DNA of 64,000 nt, taken from contig NZ_LN831029.1 in the NCBI RefSeq assembly GCF_001457475.1, forward strand, positions 2,604,001-2,668,000, read 5' to 3'. Source of the stretch: Achromobacter xylosoxidans. GTDB taxonomy: Bacteria; Pseudomonadota; Gammaproteobacteria; Burkholderiales; Burkholderiaceae_B. This document shows positions 1-7,491 of this stretch, one piece after another. Below the pieces are notes generated by a model. The model saw only the letters and a list, made by a program, of their open reading frames with translations. It was not told the origin of the DNA and ran no database searches. How positions within the stretch are numbered: position 1 is the first letter of the stretch; each line of letters begins with the position of its first letter. The translations under genes were made by a program, and so were the position numbers.

Positions 1-1116
1 CCAGCTGGCCTCGGCGTAGTACTGCTTCTGGCGGGCGACGTAGGTGGCCAGTTCGTAGAAGCTGTCCTGCTTGTGCTCGGCCGCGCCCACGGCCAGCCGC
101 AGCAGGCTGTCGCCGAAGCGTTTTTCGCCGGTGGAGATGAACTGCACGCGGTCGGTGAAGATGATCTCGGACATGCCGCCGCGGCCGTCGTCGTAGGCCA
201 TGACGCTGCCGTCCGCCGGATTGACCCAGCCGTCGCGGTCGGGCGAGCCGTGCACGCCGCCGCGCCAGTCGAAGGGATTGCCCGTGGTGCTGTGCTTGAT
301 GGCGGAGTAGTCCGTGCCGAGCGCGCCGCCGCCGCGTTTTTCGTTGACCACGTCGAGCCGGCCGCGCACCTTGAAGCCGCCGGCGTCGTCCAGGAAGAAG
401 CCGATGCCGCCCAGCCGGCGGTCGTAGCCGGTGTATTCGGAGATGCCGTTGTGGTCGGCGTCGACGGAATCGTGTTTGTTGTAGTTGAGCGTGGCGGTGA
501 TGGCGCCGCCTTCGAACGGCCGCGCCAGGTAGGCGTCGCCCTGGCGCGAGCCGTAGCTGCCGATCTGCGCGCGGGCGCGGTTCTCGGCCTCGGTGGGGCG
601 CTTGGTGACGATGTTGACCGAGCCGGACAGCGCCTCGGGCGCGATCAGGCTGGCGCCGGCGCCGCGCGCCACGTCGATGCGTTCGACGCCATAGACGCTG
701 ACACTGTCCAGTCCGTACGCCGAGGACACCGAGGAGAAGATCGGCACGCCGTCGATCATCAGCGTGGTGTAGCGGCCCGGCAGGTTGTTGAGCAGGATGT
801 TGCGTACGTTGCAGATCGAGCATTCGACCTGGACGGCGATGCCGGGATTCTTGTCGAGCGCTTCGTTGACGTTGGTGGCGCCTGCCTTGGCGATGGCGCG
901 TTCGCTGATGGATTCGGTCTTGACCAGTTCGTCGCGCAATGCGCCGGGGCGCATCGAGCCCTGGTTGGAGCGGTCAATGACGGTGATCGGGGCCAGTGTG
1001 GGGGCAGGGACGCCAGCGGTTCCAACATTCTGCGCCTGGGCGGTCCAGGCGGTGGTCAGGGACGCCGCCAGCACGGCGAGGCGCAGCGGCGTACGGGGGG
1101 CAAAGACGGAAGGCAT
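1..1116 (-). CDS. TonB-dependent outer-membrane receptor (N-terminal part, runs off the window)
   Basis: The visible 372 codons encode the start of a TonB-dependent receptor, which imports a metal chelate or similar ligand across the outer membrane. A signal peptide (MPSVFAPRTPLRLAVLAASL, then TAQAQ) is followed by a plug domain with typical segments: ERAIAKAGATNVNEALDKNP, LMIDGVPIFSS, and GVERIDVARGAGASLIAPEALSGSVNI read in pieces. The barrel begins with NRARAQIGSYGSRQGDAYLA. The plug carries a CSIC pair (Cys-X2-Cys) near residues 95-100, unusual for a siderophore receptor and a possible metal ligand. An in-frame ATG four codons upstream (1128) is an alternative start. The ligand cannot be told from sequence. 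The gene lies downstream of the secretion operon, separated by about 440 bases that probably hold its own promoter. Confidence 0.9.
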   Translation of the reverse strand, partial: MPSVFAPRTPLRLAVLAASLTTAWTAQAQNVGTAGVPAPTLAPITVIDRSNQGSMRPGALRDELVKTESISERAIAKAGATNVNEALDKNPGIAVQVECSICNVRNILLNNLPGRYTTLMIDGVPIFSSVSSAYGLDSVSVYGVERIDVARGAGASLIAPEALSGSVNIVTKRPTEAENRARAQIGSYGSRQGDAYLARPFEGGAITATLNYNKHDSVDADHNGISEYTGYDRRLGGIGFFLDDAGGFKVRGRLDVVNEKRGGGALGTDYSAIKHSTTGNPFDWRGGVHGSPDRDGWVNPADGSVMAYDDGRGGMSEIIFTDRVQFISTGEKRFGDSLLRLAVGAAEHKQDSFYELATYVARQKQYYAEASW

Positions 1117-1560
1117 GGCGCAGGGCATCTGATGGGCAGGTTCCAGGAGCGACGCGCCAGGCGCCACGGGCGACGAGCCCGGGCCATGGCGCGTCAGTTG
1201 ATACAGGAACCGGCCGTTGCGAGACCGCGCGCCGCGGCGCCGGGCGAAAGAGGGGTGTAGGGGACGTCGGCGGGAGAGGCGGGGGAATGTGGCATGGCGC
1301 GAGCGAAGCAACACGGCGAAGGTAAAAACAATTCAAAACGTTATGTTTTATGAATTTTTGCGTCAATCGCGAGCCGGTCCGAGATTACGGTGTGGTCGCG
1401 GGATGGCCGCGCGGGCCGGCTGCGTGCCGGCAGGCGGGGCGTGGCGCGGACTGCGCGAGGGCCGTGGCGGGAGCGCGCGACGGCACGTGAATCGGTCCGG
1501 TATTGGGCGCGACGTGGCCGGCGCGCAACGCGGCGGCCGGCGTCCGGGGCTATCCCGGCG
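1117..1560 (-). promoter_or_regulatory. Upstream region of the TonB receptor gene with AT-rich inverted repeat
   Basis: This gene-free stretch separates gspN from the receptor gene. Most of it is very GC-rich and featureless. A short AT-rich island at 1320-1360 contains the inverted repeat AAAAC-GTTAT-GTTTT (1335-1349), and GTTATGTT (1340-1347) resembles half of a Zur-type box. It is well placed to be the promoter or operator of the receptor gene. No convincing Fur box was seen. Confidence 0.35.
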
Positions 1561-2316
1561 CTATTTGCCGGTGCCGAAGACCACCGTGTCGTCGCTGCGC
1601 CGCCCCAGCGCGGACATGAGGCCGTCGAGCGCGCCGCGTTCGGCCTCGGTGGCGCCGGCGGCAAAGGTGGCCTGGCCCTGGAAGCGCACGCCACGGGCGT
1701 TGAGGCTGCCCTGGCCGGTGACCGCCAGCGGGCCGCTGTCGGTGCTGAGCGCCAGCGTGGCGCCGGCGCGGCCGTCGCCGCGCACCCGCAGCACATAGGT
1801 GCCCACGGGCGCCACCGGCGACAGGGCGGTGGCCGCATCGCGCCAGCGCAACTCGGCCAGGGGCGCTTGCGGCAGGGCGGCGCCCAGGCGCAATGCCTGC
1901 CAGCTGATTTCCAGCGTGCCCTCGGGCGCCAGCGTATTCCAGGGCGCGCCCAATGCCGGCAACACCGTGGCCGGCAGCCGCAGCGATTGCGCCGACACGG
2001 CCACGCCGTCCCAGCCCAGGCCGGCGCGTAGTGGCCCCTGCAGCCACGGATGCGACAGCTCCAGCGTCAGCGACGACCAGCGCCATTGCCAATGCAGCGG
2101 TTGCGGCAGCATGCGGCGCGCGCCGGGCGGACCCAGCGCGATCCAGGCGGCGCCGTTCCAGAGGGTGCCGGCGGCATCCGCCAGGACCAGCGGGGCATCG
2201 TCCGGCTGCAGGGCCAGCAGCCAGCGGGCCGGCAGTACGGCGCTACCGAAAACCAGGGCGCTGGCGGCGCAGGCCAGCGCCAGGCCGGCGCGCTTGGACA
2301 GGCGGGGCAGGCGCAT
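1561..2316 (-). CDS. gspN: Type II secretion system protein N
   Basis: This is the last gene of the gsp operon. The 251-residue protein has a short N-terminal signal anchor (about residues 8-30, GLALACAASALVFGSAVLPA) followed by a periplasmic beta-rich domain rich in Trp and Leu. GspN is an accessory inner-membrane component of some type II systems and is not universally required. The start was placed at 2316 because the ATG overlaps the gspM stop (TGATG); the frame stays open further upstream, but that part is antisense-like. Identification rests mainly on position after gspM, length and the WxLLALQPDD...LVLADAAGTLWNG pattern typical of GspN. Confidence 0.85.
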   Translation of the reverse strand: MRLPRLSKRAGLALACAASALVFGSAVLPARWLLALQPDDAPLVLADAAGTLWNGAAWIALGPPGARRMLPQPLHWQWRWSSLTLELSHPWLQGPLRAGLGWDGVAVSAQSLRLPATVLPALGAPWNTLAPEGTLEISWQALRLGAALPQAPLAELRWRDAATALSPVAPVGTYVLRVRGDGRAGATLALSTDSGPLAVTGQGSLNARGVRFQGQATFAAGATEAERGALDGLMSALGRRSDDTVVFGTGK

Positions 2317-2903
2317 CAGGAACGCGCCTGCGGGCCGGGCAGGGCCAGTGTCACGCTGCCGTTCACCAGGCCGGGCAAAGGCCGGCCGTTGGCATTGGTG
2401 GCGCGCGTCAGGGCTACCGTCTTGACCATCAGGCCCCAGTCGCCGACGGTGTTTTCCAGCCACCGCAGCAGCGCCGACGACGGGATCTCGGTCACGGCCA
2501 CGGTGATGCTGTCGCCCGGACCGGGCTGCGCTACTTTCCAATGGTCGGCCGGCAACCCGGCGCGCTCCAGGCTGGCGCCGATATCCGCCGCGGTCGGCAG
2601 GGTCGCGGCCGGGCCCGTGCGTTTGCCGCGCAGCGCCGCGGCCTGCGTGGTCAGGTCGGCCACCATGGCGGCCTGGCCGCGCAGGCGCGGCAGTTCGTCG
2701 CGCAGCTTGCGCACCGAATCCAGCGCCGGTTCGATCAGCACCGTGAACACCAGGGCCGCGCCCAGCAGGGCGGCGGCGCCATTGACCAGCAGCCGCTCGC
2801 GCGGGGCCAATGCCTGGTAGCGTTGGCGCGCGCGCCGGGCGGCGGGGGCCAGGGGAAGGACGGCGGCGCGCCAGCCGGCGCTCAGGCGTTCGATGGGCTT
2901 CAT
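2316..2903 (-). CDS. gspM: Type II secretion system protein M
   Basis: A 195-residue bitopic inner-membrane protein. It has a cytoplasmic N-terminus with the characteristic ALAPRERLLV segment, one membrane helix at about residues 38-57, and a periplasmic ferredoxin-like domain. GspM pairs with GspL in the inner-membrane platform that links the secretion ATPase to the pseudopilus. The start overlaps the gspL stop by 4 bases, pointing to translational coupling. The upstream open frame (to 3317) is a shadow of gspL and was not used. Confidence 0.88.
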   Translation of the reverse strand: MKPIERLSAGWRAAVLPLAPAARRARQRYQALAPRERLLVNGAAALLGAALVFTVLIEPALDSVRKLRDELPRLRGQAAMVADLTTQAAALRGKRTGPAATLPTAADIGASLERAGLPADHWKVAQPGPGDSITVAVTEIPSSALLRWLENTVGDWGLMVKTVALTRATNANGRPLPGLVNGSVTLALPGPQARS

Positions 2904-3892
2904 GGTTGCGTGCGCGTGATGCGCCAGGTGTTGTCGGTGTCGCCGCGCTCGAGCTTCAGGCCCTGGGCGGCCGCCTGCTTGACCAAGGCGGGCGTTTCGG
3001 CCACGCGCTGCGCCTGGGCGCCGCTGTCGGCCAATTGCAGCGTCAGCGCCTGGTCGGCGTAGCCCAGTTGCGCCACGTTGTCGGCGGCAAACGGCAGGGT
3101 CTTGGCGGCGGCCCGCGCCAGCGGCAGGAAATCGCCGGCATGGGCGCCGCCGCGGCGGCTTTGCAGCGCCTCGAGTCCCTGTTGCGCCTGCCGGGCGGGG
3201 TCGAGCACCACCGGCACTTCGGGAAAGGCCGCCAGCACTTGCCGGCGCATGCCGTCGCGCAAGGCCTGGGCCTCGCCGCGCAATTGCGCCGCATGCAGGT
3301 TCAGTCCGCCGATCCACACCGCCGCGGCGATCGCGCTCCAGCGCCAGGCAGGGCGCCAGCGCGATACGCGCGCAGGCGCCAGTTGCGGCATGGCCAGCGA
3401 CCAGGATGGCGACGGCGCCAGCCAGCGCGGGTCCGCGGGGTCGCGCAGTGGCGTGGCCTCGTGCGGCGCCAGCGCCTGGGGCGCGACCAGGGCGTGGGCG
3501 CGCAGCCCCTGCGCGTGCAGCAGGCTCCAGGCCCGGCGCACGGGCTCGCGCGGGGCCCAGGCCAATGCCACATTGCCATCGGCGTCGCGCGGGCCGTGGC
3601 CGATCGCCAGGTCGTCCAGGTCGCTCAACACCAGCGGTTCGAGCGCGCCGAGCACGGCGGCATTCAAGCGCGCCTTGGCGACGGCGGGAAGTTGCACCGT
3701 GGTGGCGATCACGTCGCTCGGATGCAGCACGGCTTCACAGGCGGCCTGGGGGTAGGCCTGCCCCAGGGCCTGCAGCGTCAATTCGCCCTGGCGCGCGCAG
3801 CGCCCGCGGCGGTCGAACCAGGCGTAGGGCAGCGGCGAGCCGGGACCGAGTTCGGCGAGCGGGGCCAGCGCGATGCGCAAGGAATTTTTCAA
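2900..3892 (-). CDS. gspL: Type II secretion system protein L
   Basis: A 330-residue protein with an actin-like cytoplasmic domain (residues about 1-170; begins LRIALAPLAELG, contains FDRRGRCARQGELTLQALGQ), a membrane helix at about 184-199 (WSAIAAAVWIGGLNLHAA) and a periplasmic ferredoxin-like domain. GspL recruits the GspE ATPase to the inner membrane and binds GspM. Its ATG overlaps the gspK stop by 4 bases. GspE is not encoded in this window, so its partner must be supplied from another locus. Confidence 0.9.
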   Translation of the reverse strand: MKNSLRIALAPLAELGPGSPLPYAWFDRRGRCARQGELTLQALGQAYPQAACEAVLHPSDVIATTVQLPAVAKARLNAAVLGALEPLVLSDLDDLAIGHGPRDADGNVALAWAPREPVRRAWSLLHAQGLRAHALVAPQALAPHEATPLRDPADPRWLAPSPSWSLAMPQLAPARVSRWRPAWRWSAIAAAVWIGGLNLHAAQLRGEAQALRDGMRRQVLAAFPEVPVVLDPARQAQQGLEALQSRRGGAHAGDFLPLARAAAKTLPFAADNVAQLGYADQALTLQLADSGAQAQRVAETPALVKQAAAQGLKLERGDTDNTWRITRTQP

Positions 3893-4833
3893 GGGTTCTC
3901 TCTCGTCCAGATGGTGTCGGGCGCAGTGGGCGGGGCGCTGCGTATCAAGGCCTGCATCGATACCCGGGCCCGTTCGTAGACCACGGCGCCGCTGGCCAGG
4001 AACCAGCCGCTGGCGGTGGCGACCGCGGGGGCCGGCGTCTTGACGCCGGTGGCGGCGAGCCGGTTGGCGAAATCGCCGCTGTTGTTGAACCAGTTGCCGC
4101 GGTCCCGTTCGCCAGCCAGGGCGCGCGCCTGGCTGAGCGACAGGCCCGGCACCAGCGCGGCGATGACTTCGGGCGGCGCCGTATTGACGTTGACGCTGGT
4201 GGCGACCGGCAGCACCGTCATGGTGCGTCGCAGTTCGCCGCGCACTGCCGGCTCGAGGCCCAGCAGGGCGGCGACGTCGTCGATGCCGCGCGGTTGCGGC
4301 GCGCGCGCGTCCGGCGTCTGGCCGCCCTGGGCCGGCATGGGCGCGCCGGCGGTTGGCGCCGGCGGCTGGCTGGCGGCGATGATGTCGATGATGCGGCCGG
4401 CGAGCGTATCGGGCAGGCCCATCACGCCCAGCAGGCGCCGCAGCACCTTTTCCTGCTCGGGCTGGGGCGCGCCGTGGCTGGCCAGGTTGCCGAGGTTGTA
4501 CTTGCCCTGTTCATCCTCCACCTTGCCGGAGAACACCGCCACGCGATCGTCGCCCGGGCGCTCGATACGGGTGTCCAGCACCGGCGTGGCCCAGATCTGG
4601 TCGCCGCGGGTGGTGGATTCGCGCCGGCCATGGTCGCGTATCACCAGGCGCGCCCAGTCGATGCCGCCGGCCAGCAGCATGCGCGCCTGGACGCGCGCCA
4701 TTTCGTTCTCGATGCGCCGGGTGCTGGCGGTCTGGCGCTGGAACAGACTGGTGGTCAAGGCGGCGACGATGGCGACGATGATCAGCGCGCTGACCACCGC
4801 GGCGCCGCGTTCGCGCGGCAGGGACGGCCTCAT
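3889..4833 (-). CDS. gspK: Type II secretion minor pseudopilin K
   Basis: A 314-residue minor pseudopilin. The prepilin signal RERG|AAVVSALIIVAIVAALTT has the cleavage Gly at residue 10 and, as usual for GspK, no Glu at mature position 5. The large globular domain that follows (NLGNLASHGAP, a helical region, and VNVNTAPPEVIAAL) is typical of GspK, which caps the pseudopilus tip with GspI and GspJ. The NTAPPEVIAAL segment is the helix-hairpin-helix-like motif of the family. The start at 4833 overlaps the gspJ stop by 4 bases; the frame extends to 5085 but the extra part is non-homologous. Confidence 0.92.
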   Translation of the reverse strand: MRPSLPRERGAAVVSALIIVAIVAALTTSLFQRQTASTRRIENEMARVQARMLLAGGIDWARLVIRDHGRRESTTRGDQIWATPVLDTRIERPGDDRVAVFSGKVEDEQGKYNLGNLASHGAPQPEQEKVLRRLLGVMGLPDTLAGRIIDIIAASQPPAPTAGAPMPAQGGQTPDARAPQPRGIDDVAALLGLEPAVRGELRRTMTVLPVATSVNVNTAPPEVIAALVPGLSLSQARALAGERDRGNWFNNSGDFANRLAATGVKTPAPAVATASGWFLASGAVVYERARVSMQALIRSAPPTAPDTIWTRENP

Positions 4834-5444
4834 GGCAGCTCCAGGATGCGGCTGTAGCGCCGCAGGTCGCCGGCCGGGCCGCGCTCGAGGGTGATCTCGA
4901 TGCCGGCCGGCGTGGCGGGGAAGGGCGCGCGCGTGTCCAACCAGCCCGTGCCTGTCACCCAGCCGCGCAGCGTCAGCGCGCGCACGCCGGACAGCAGCAG
5001 CACGCCCTCGTTGACCGGCGGCAGGGGCCCCTGTTCGGCCGGCACGCCGCTGGCGCGCCACAGGCCGTCCTGGCGCACCGACCACTGTACCCGTTGCCAG
5101 CGGCCGTCGCCGTCCGGGTCGGGGCGCAGGATTTCAAGGATCTGCGTGCCGGCCGCGCCGCGCAGCAGGCGCACGCCGGACGTGAATACCCGCGCGTCGA
5201 TGCCGGGGGCGGCGAACGAGGGGCCGTTGTAGGCCATCTCCACGTCACGCCCCATCTGGCCGAGCGCGCGGACGATGGCATCGGTGTCGTCGGCCTGCCG
5301 CGCGATCCAGTCGCGCGCGCTGGAGACGCTGTCCAGGCCGCGCCAGGCCATCAGGCTGACTAGCGCCATCAGCGCCAGCGCCACCAGCACTTCGATCAGG
5401 GTGAAGCCGGCCTGGGCGTGGGAGGCAACGCGGCGAGGTGTCAT
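4830..5444 (-). CDS. gspJ: Type II secretion minor pseudopilin J
   Basis: A 204-residue minor pseudopilin. The prepilin peptidase site is HAQAG|FTLIEVLVALALMALVSLMAWRGLDS with cleavage after Gly13 and Glu at mature position 5. The C-terminal domain has the GspJ hallmarks WQRVQWSVRQDGLWR and a C-terminal ITLERG strand. It forms the tip complex with GspI and GspK. The start (5444) overlaps the gspI stop; codons upstream in the open frame up to 5564 have no prepilin features. Confidence 0.92.
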   Translation of the reverse strand: MTPRRVASHAQAGFTLIEVLVALALMALVSLMAWRGLDSVSSARDWIARQADDTDAIVRALGQMGRDVEMAYNGPSFAAPGIDARVFTSGVRLLRGAAGTQILEILRPDPDGDGRWQRVQWSVRQDGLWRASGVPAEQGPLPPVNEGVLLLSGVRALTLRGWVTGTGWLDTRAPFPATPAGIEITLERGPAGDLRRYSRILELP

Positions 5445-5845
5445 CGCAGGCTCGACAGGAGGCCGTCCAGCTGTAGCAGGGACGCGCCGTTGGCGCCGTC
5501 GCGCACTTTGACGGAGACCTGGCGGAAGCTGCGGTTCAGCGAGTTGCTGAACACCAGTTCGCATTGCAGCGCCAGGCCGCCCTGCGGGCAGGCCACGGTC
5601 TGGGAGCCGGCCCGCGGCAGCGTCTGTTCCAGGCGCAGCTGGGTCAGCGCATTCTGCGCCGCCAGCAGCGCCAGGGTCTTGTCCTGCAAGGCGCGGTTGT
5701 TGGCCGCCATGACGCCGGTTGCGCGCAGGGCGGCGCCCATCGCCACGGCGATGATGGCCAGCGCCACCAGCACTTCGATCAGGGTGAAGCCGCGTTGGCG
5801 GCCGCGCCGGCGCGCGGGAAGGGGCGGCAATTCAGCGGATGTCAT
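5441..5845 (-). CDS. gspI: Type II secretion minor pseudopilin I
   Basis: A 134-residue minor pseudopilin. The signal RQRG|FTLIEVLVALAIIAVAMGAALRA has cleavage after Gly19 and Glu24 at mature position 5. The middle motif NNRALQDKTLALLAAQNAL and short C-terminal sheet fit GspI, which nucleates the tip trimer. The start overlaps the end of gspH by 14 bases and its stop overlaps gspJ by 4, as in the rest of this compressed operon. Confidence 0.92.
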   Translation of the reverse strand: MTSAELPPLPARRRGRQRGFTLIEVLVALAIIAVAMGAALRATGVMAANNRALQDKTLALLAAQNALTQLRLEQTLPRAGSQTVACPQGGLALQCELVFSNSLNRSFRQVSVKVRDGANGASLLQLDGLLSSLR

Positions 5846-6320
5846 AGTGTCCGGCGGCGTCGCGCGTCAGCGTCACATGCGAATCGCCCGCGCGCAGCCG
5901 CAGGCTGAATGGATCGGCGACCCATTCGGTGTTGAAGACCAGCGGGCGGTCGGGATCCAGGCGCCACTGCACCTGGCCGGCGCGCCAGGACTGCGGGCGC
6001 AGGGCCGCGTCGTGTTCCAGCCGGTCCATGGGCAGGGGCCTGTCGTCCTGCGCGGTCGGCGCATCGGAGCGGCCGGCGCGTTCGAACGACCAGCCGCCGC
6101 TGGCCGGCGACCAGCGCAGGGCGCGGCCGTCGCTGCGGGCCTCGCCTTCGGCCACGGTGAATGCGTCGAGCAGCCGTTGGGCATCGTCGCGCAACGGATC
6201 GGCGCCTTTGCCGACGGACAGGCTGACCATGCTGGCGGCGATGGCGACGATCACCAGCACCACCATGACTTCGACTAGCGTGAAACCGCGCTCAGAGTTC
6301 CCACGAACCGATGTCGGCAT
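5832..6320 (-). CDS. gspH: Type II secretion pseudopilin H
   Basis: A 162-residue pseudopilin. The prepilin signal NSERG|FTLVEVMVVLVIVAIAASMVSLSVG has cleavage after Gly12 and Glu17 at mature position 5. The globular part (DDAQRLLDAFTVAEGEARSDGRALRW) is characteristic of GspH, the minor subunit joining the GspG shaft to the IJK tip. The N-terminus overlaps the gspG 3' end by 29 bases. Confidence 0.92.
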   Translation of the reverse strand: MPTSVRGNSERGFTLVEVMVVLVIVAIAASMVSLSVGKGADPLRDDAQRLLDAFTVAEGEARSDGRALRWSPASGGWSFERAGRSDAPTAQDDRPLPMDRLEHDAALRPQSWRAGQVQWRLDPDRPLVFNTEWVADPFSLRLRAGDSHVTLTRDAAGHYDIR

Positions 6321-6765
6321 CGCCGCCTTCTCCCCCGGGCTTGTTGTCGGCGCCGAACGAGAACACGTCGATTTCGCCTTTGACGCCGGGGCTCAGGTAT
6401 TGGTAGGGGTGGCCCCAGGGGTCGTTGGGCAGCTTGTCCAGGTAGCCGCGCCAGTTGGAGGCGCCCTCGGGCTTTTCCACCAGCGCGCGCAGGCCTTGCG
6501 CGGTGGTCGGATAACGGCCGTTGTCCAGTCGGTACAGCTTGAGCGCCTGCATGATGCCGCCGATGTCCTGGCGCGCGGCGACCTGGCGCGCCTGGTCGGG
6601 GCGATCGAGCACGCGCGGCACGATCAGGGCGGCGAGAATCCCCATGATCACGATGACCACCATGATCTCGATCAGGGTGAAACCCTGCTGGCGGGCGAGC
6701 CCACGCGATGACTGGCGCACTTCACGACTCCGGTATTTCAGTGAGAAGCGTGCGATTGTGGACAT
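6292..6765 (-). CDS. gspG: Type II secretion major pseudopilin G
   Basis: This gene encodes the major pseudopilin, the shaft subunit of the type II piston. The signal LARQQG|FTLIEIMVVIVIMGILAALIVP is classical. The C-terminal domain has NGRYPTTAQGLRALVEKP, WGHPYQYLSPG and the calcium-site-like FSFGADNKPGGEGGDADIGSW end. From the ATG at 6765 the protein is 157 residues with a 28-residue leader; another in-frame ATG at 6780 would give 33. Both are longer than the usual 6-10 residue prepilin leader. It follows gspC closely and is the second gene of the operon. Confidence 0.95.
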   Translation of the reverse strand: MSTIARFSLKYRSREVRQSSRGLARQQGFTLIEIMVVIVIMGILAALIVPRVLDRPDQARQVAARQDIGGIMQALKLYRLDNGRYPTTAQGLRALVEKPEGASNWRGYLDKLPNDPWGHPYQYLSPGVKGEIDVFSFGADNKPGGEGGDADIGSWEL

Positions 6766-6795
6766 GAAATATGACAGCAATATGAGGCGCGCGGC

Positions 6796-7242
6796 TCACG
6801 GCGCGGCGCGCGCGATGCCGCCATCGGGCGCGGGCGAGGCCGGCGTGGCCAGGCGGCTGGCGCGGCCGCCTTGCTCGACGGTGACGGCGTCGGCGCCGAT
6901 GTTCTTGAGCACGATGCCGGGCGCGACCTCGTCGCCGACGCGCCAGGCCAGCGGCGGACCCCCGTCGACGCTGAAGACCGCGGCGCCGTCGGGGCCGGCC
7001 GCGATCACGCCCAGCACGCTGATCTGCGTGCGCAGCGCCTCATCGCGGCCGAACCACAGCGCCACCGGCGTGTTGTCGGCGGCGCGCGGGGCGGGCGCCG
7101 AGACCGCGGCGGGCAGGGCGGCCGGCGCGGGCGCCAACAGTATCGCGCCCCACACCCCCAGGCCGGCGGCCAGTGCCAGGATGGCAAGGACACGGAACGC
7201 GGCGGGGGCGGCGGGCAGGGACGGGCGCAAAGACAGGGGCAT
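6796..7242 (-). CDS. gspC: Type II secretion protein C, short form without PDZ domain
   Basis: This is the first gene of the operon. The 148-residue protein has one membrane helix (about residues 16-37), an Ala/Pro linker, and a homology region about residues 65-135 (LRTQISVLGVIAAG, FSVDGGPPLAWRVGDEVAPG, VLKNIGADAVTVEQGG). GspC links the inner-membrane platform to the GspD secretin through this region. Longer GspC proteins carry a C-terminal PDZ domain or coiled coil; here the protein ends soon after the homology region. I placed the start at 7242 because the upstream frame (to 7467) has no GspC-like sequence. The promoter of the whole operon should lie in the 249-base divergent gap before the plus-strand lipoprotein gene. 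Confidence 0.85.
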   Translation of the reverse strand: MPLSLRPSLPAAPAAFRVLAILALAAGLGVWGAILLAPAPAALPAAVSAPAPRAADNTPVALWFGRDEALRTQISVLGVIAAGPDGAAVFSVDGGPPLAWRVGDEVAPGIVLKNIGADAVTVEQGGRASRLATPASPAPDGGIARAAP

Positions 7243-7491
7243 GGTCGGGCGATGGCGGTACGGCGGGAATGCGCCCGACTCTAGCAGCCGATCATGACAA
7301 CCGCGCGATGGCGCGCCGCATCGGGCGCTTCGGCCAGGCGCAGGCAGGCACCTTCCTGTTGCGGTCTGTAGCGCTGCAGAAAAAAAACCTGATCCATCGA
7401 TCAACGATTCCTTTCTTCGCTTCATGGGTCTTTCACCTTGCGTCGCCACTATGTGGGCCACCCACAAAGCGGGTTTCGAAAGGGAAAGAGC
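7243..7491. promoter_or_regulatory. Divergent intergenic region between gspC and the phosphodiesterase lipoprotein gene
   Basis: This 249-base gap must contain promoters for both the secretion operon (minus) and the exported-enzyme genes (plus). An A-tract (7380-7387) is followed by the small dyad TGATC-CATC-GATCA (7390-7403), a possible operator. A purine-rich ribosome-binding site (AGGGAAAGAG) precedes the ATG at 7492. No confident -35/-10 pair was identified. Confidence 0.4.

Noticed and set aside
73..1260. 395-codon plus-strand frame over the TonB receptor gene
   Set aside because: The minus-strand frame has a signal peptide and plug motifs; the plus frame is a compositional shadow.
7360..7400. 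Pho box upstream of the phosphodiesterase/phospholipase genes
   Set aside because: The CTGTAGCGCTGCAG stretch does not match the repeated CTGTCAT pattern of PhoB sites closely enough.
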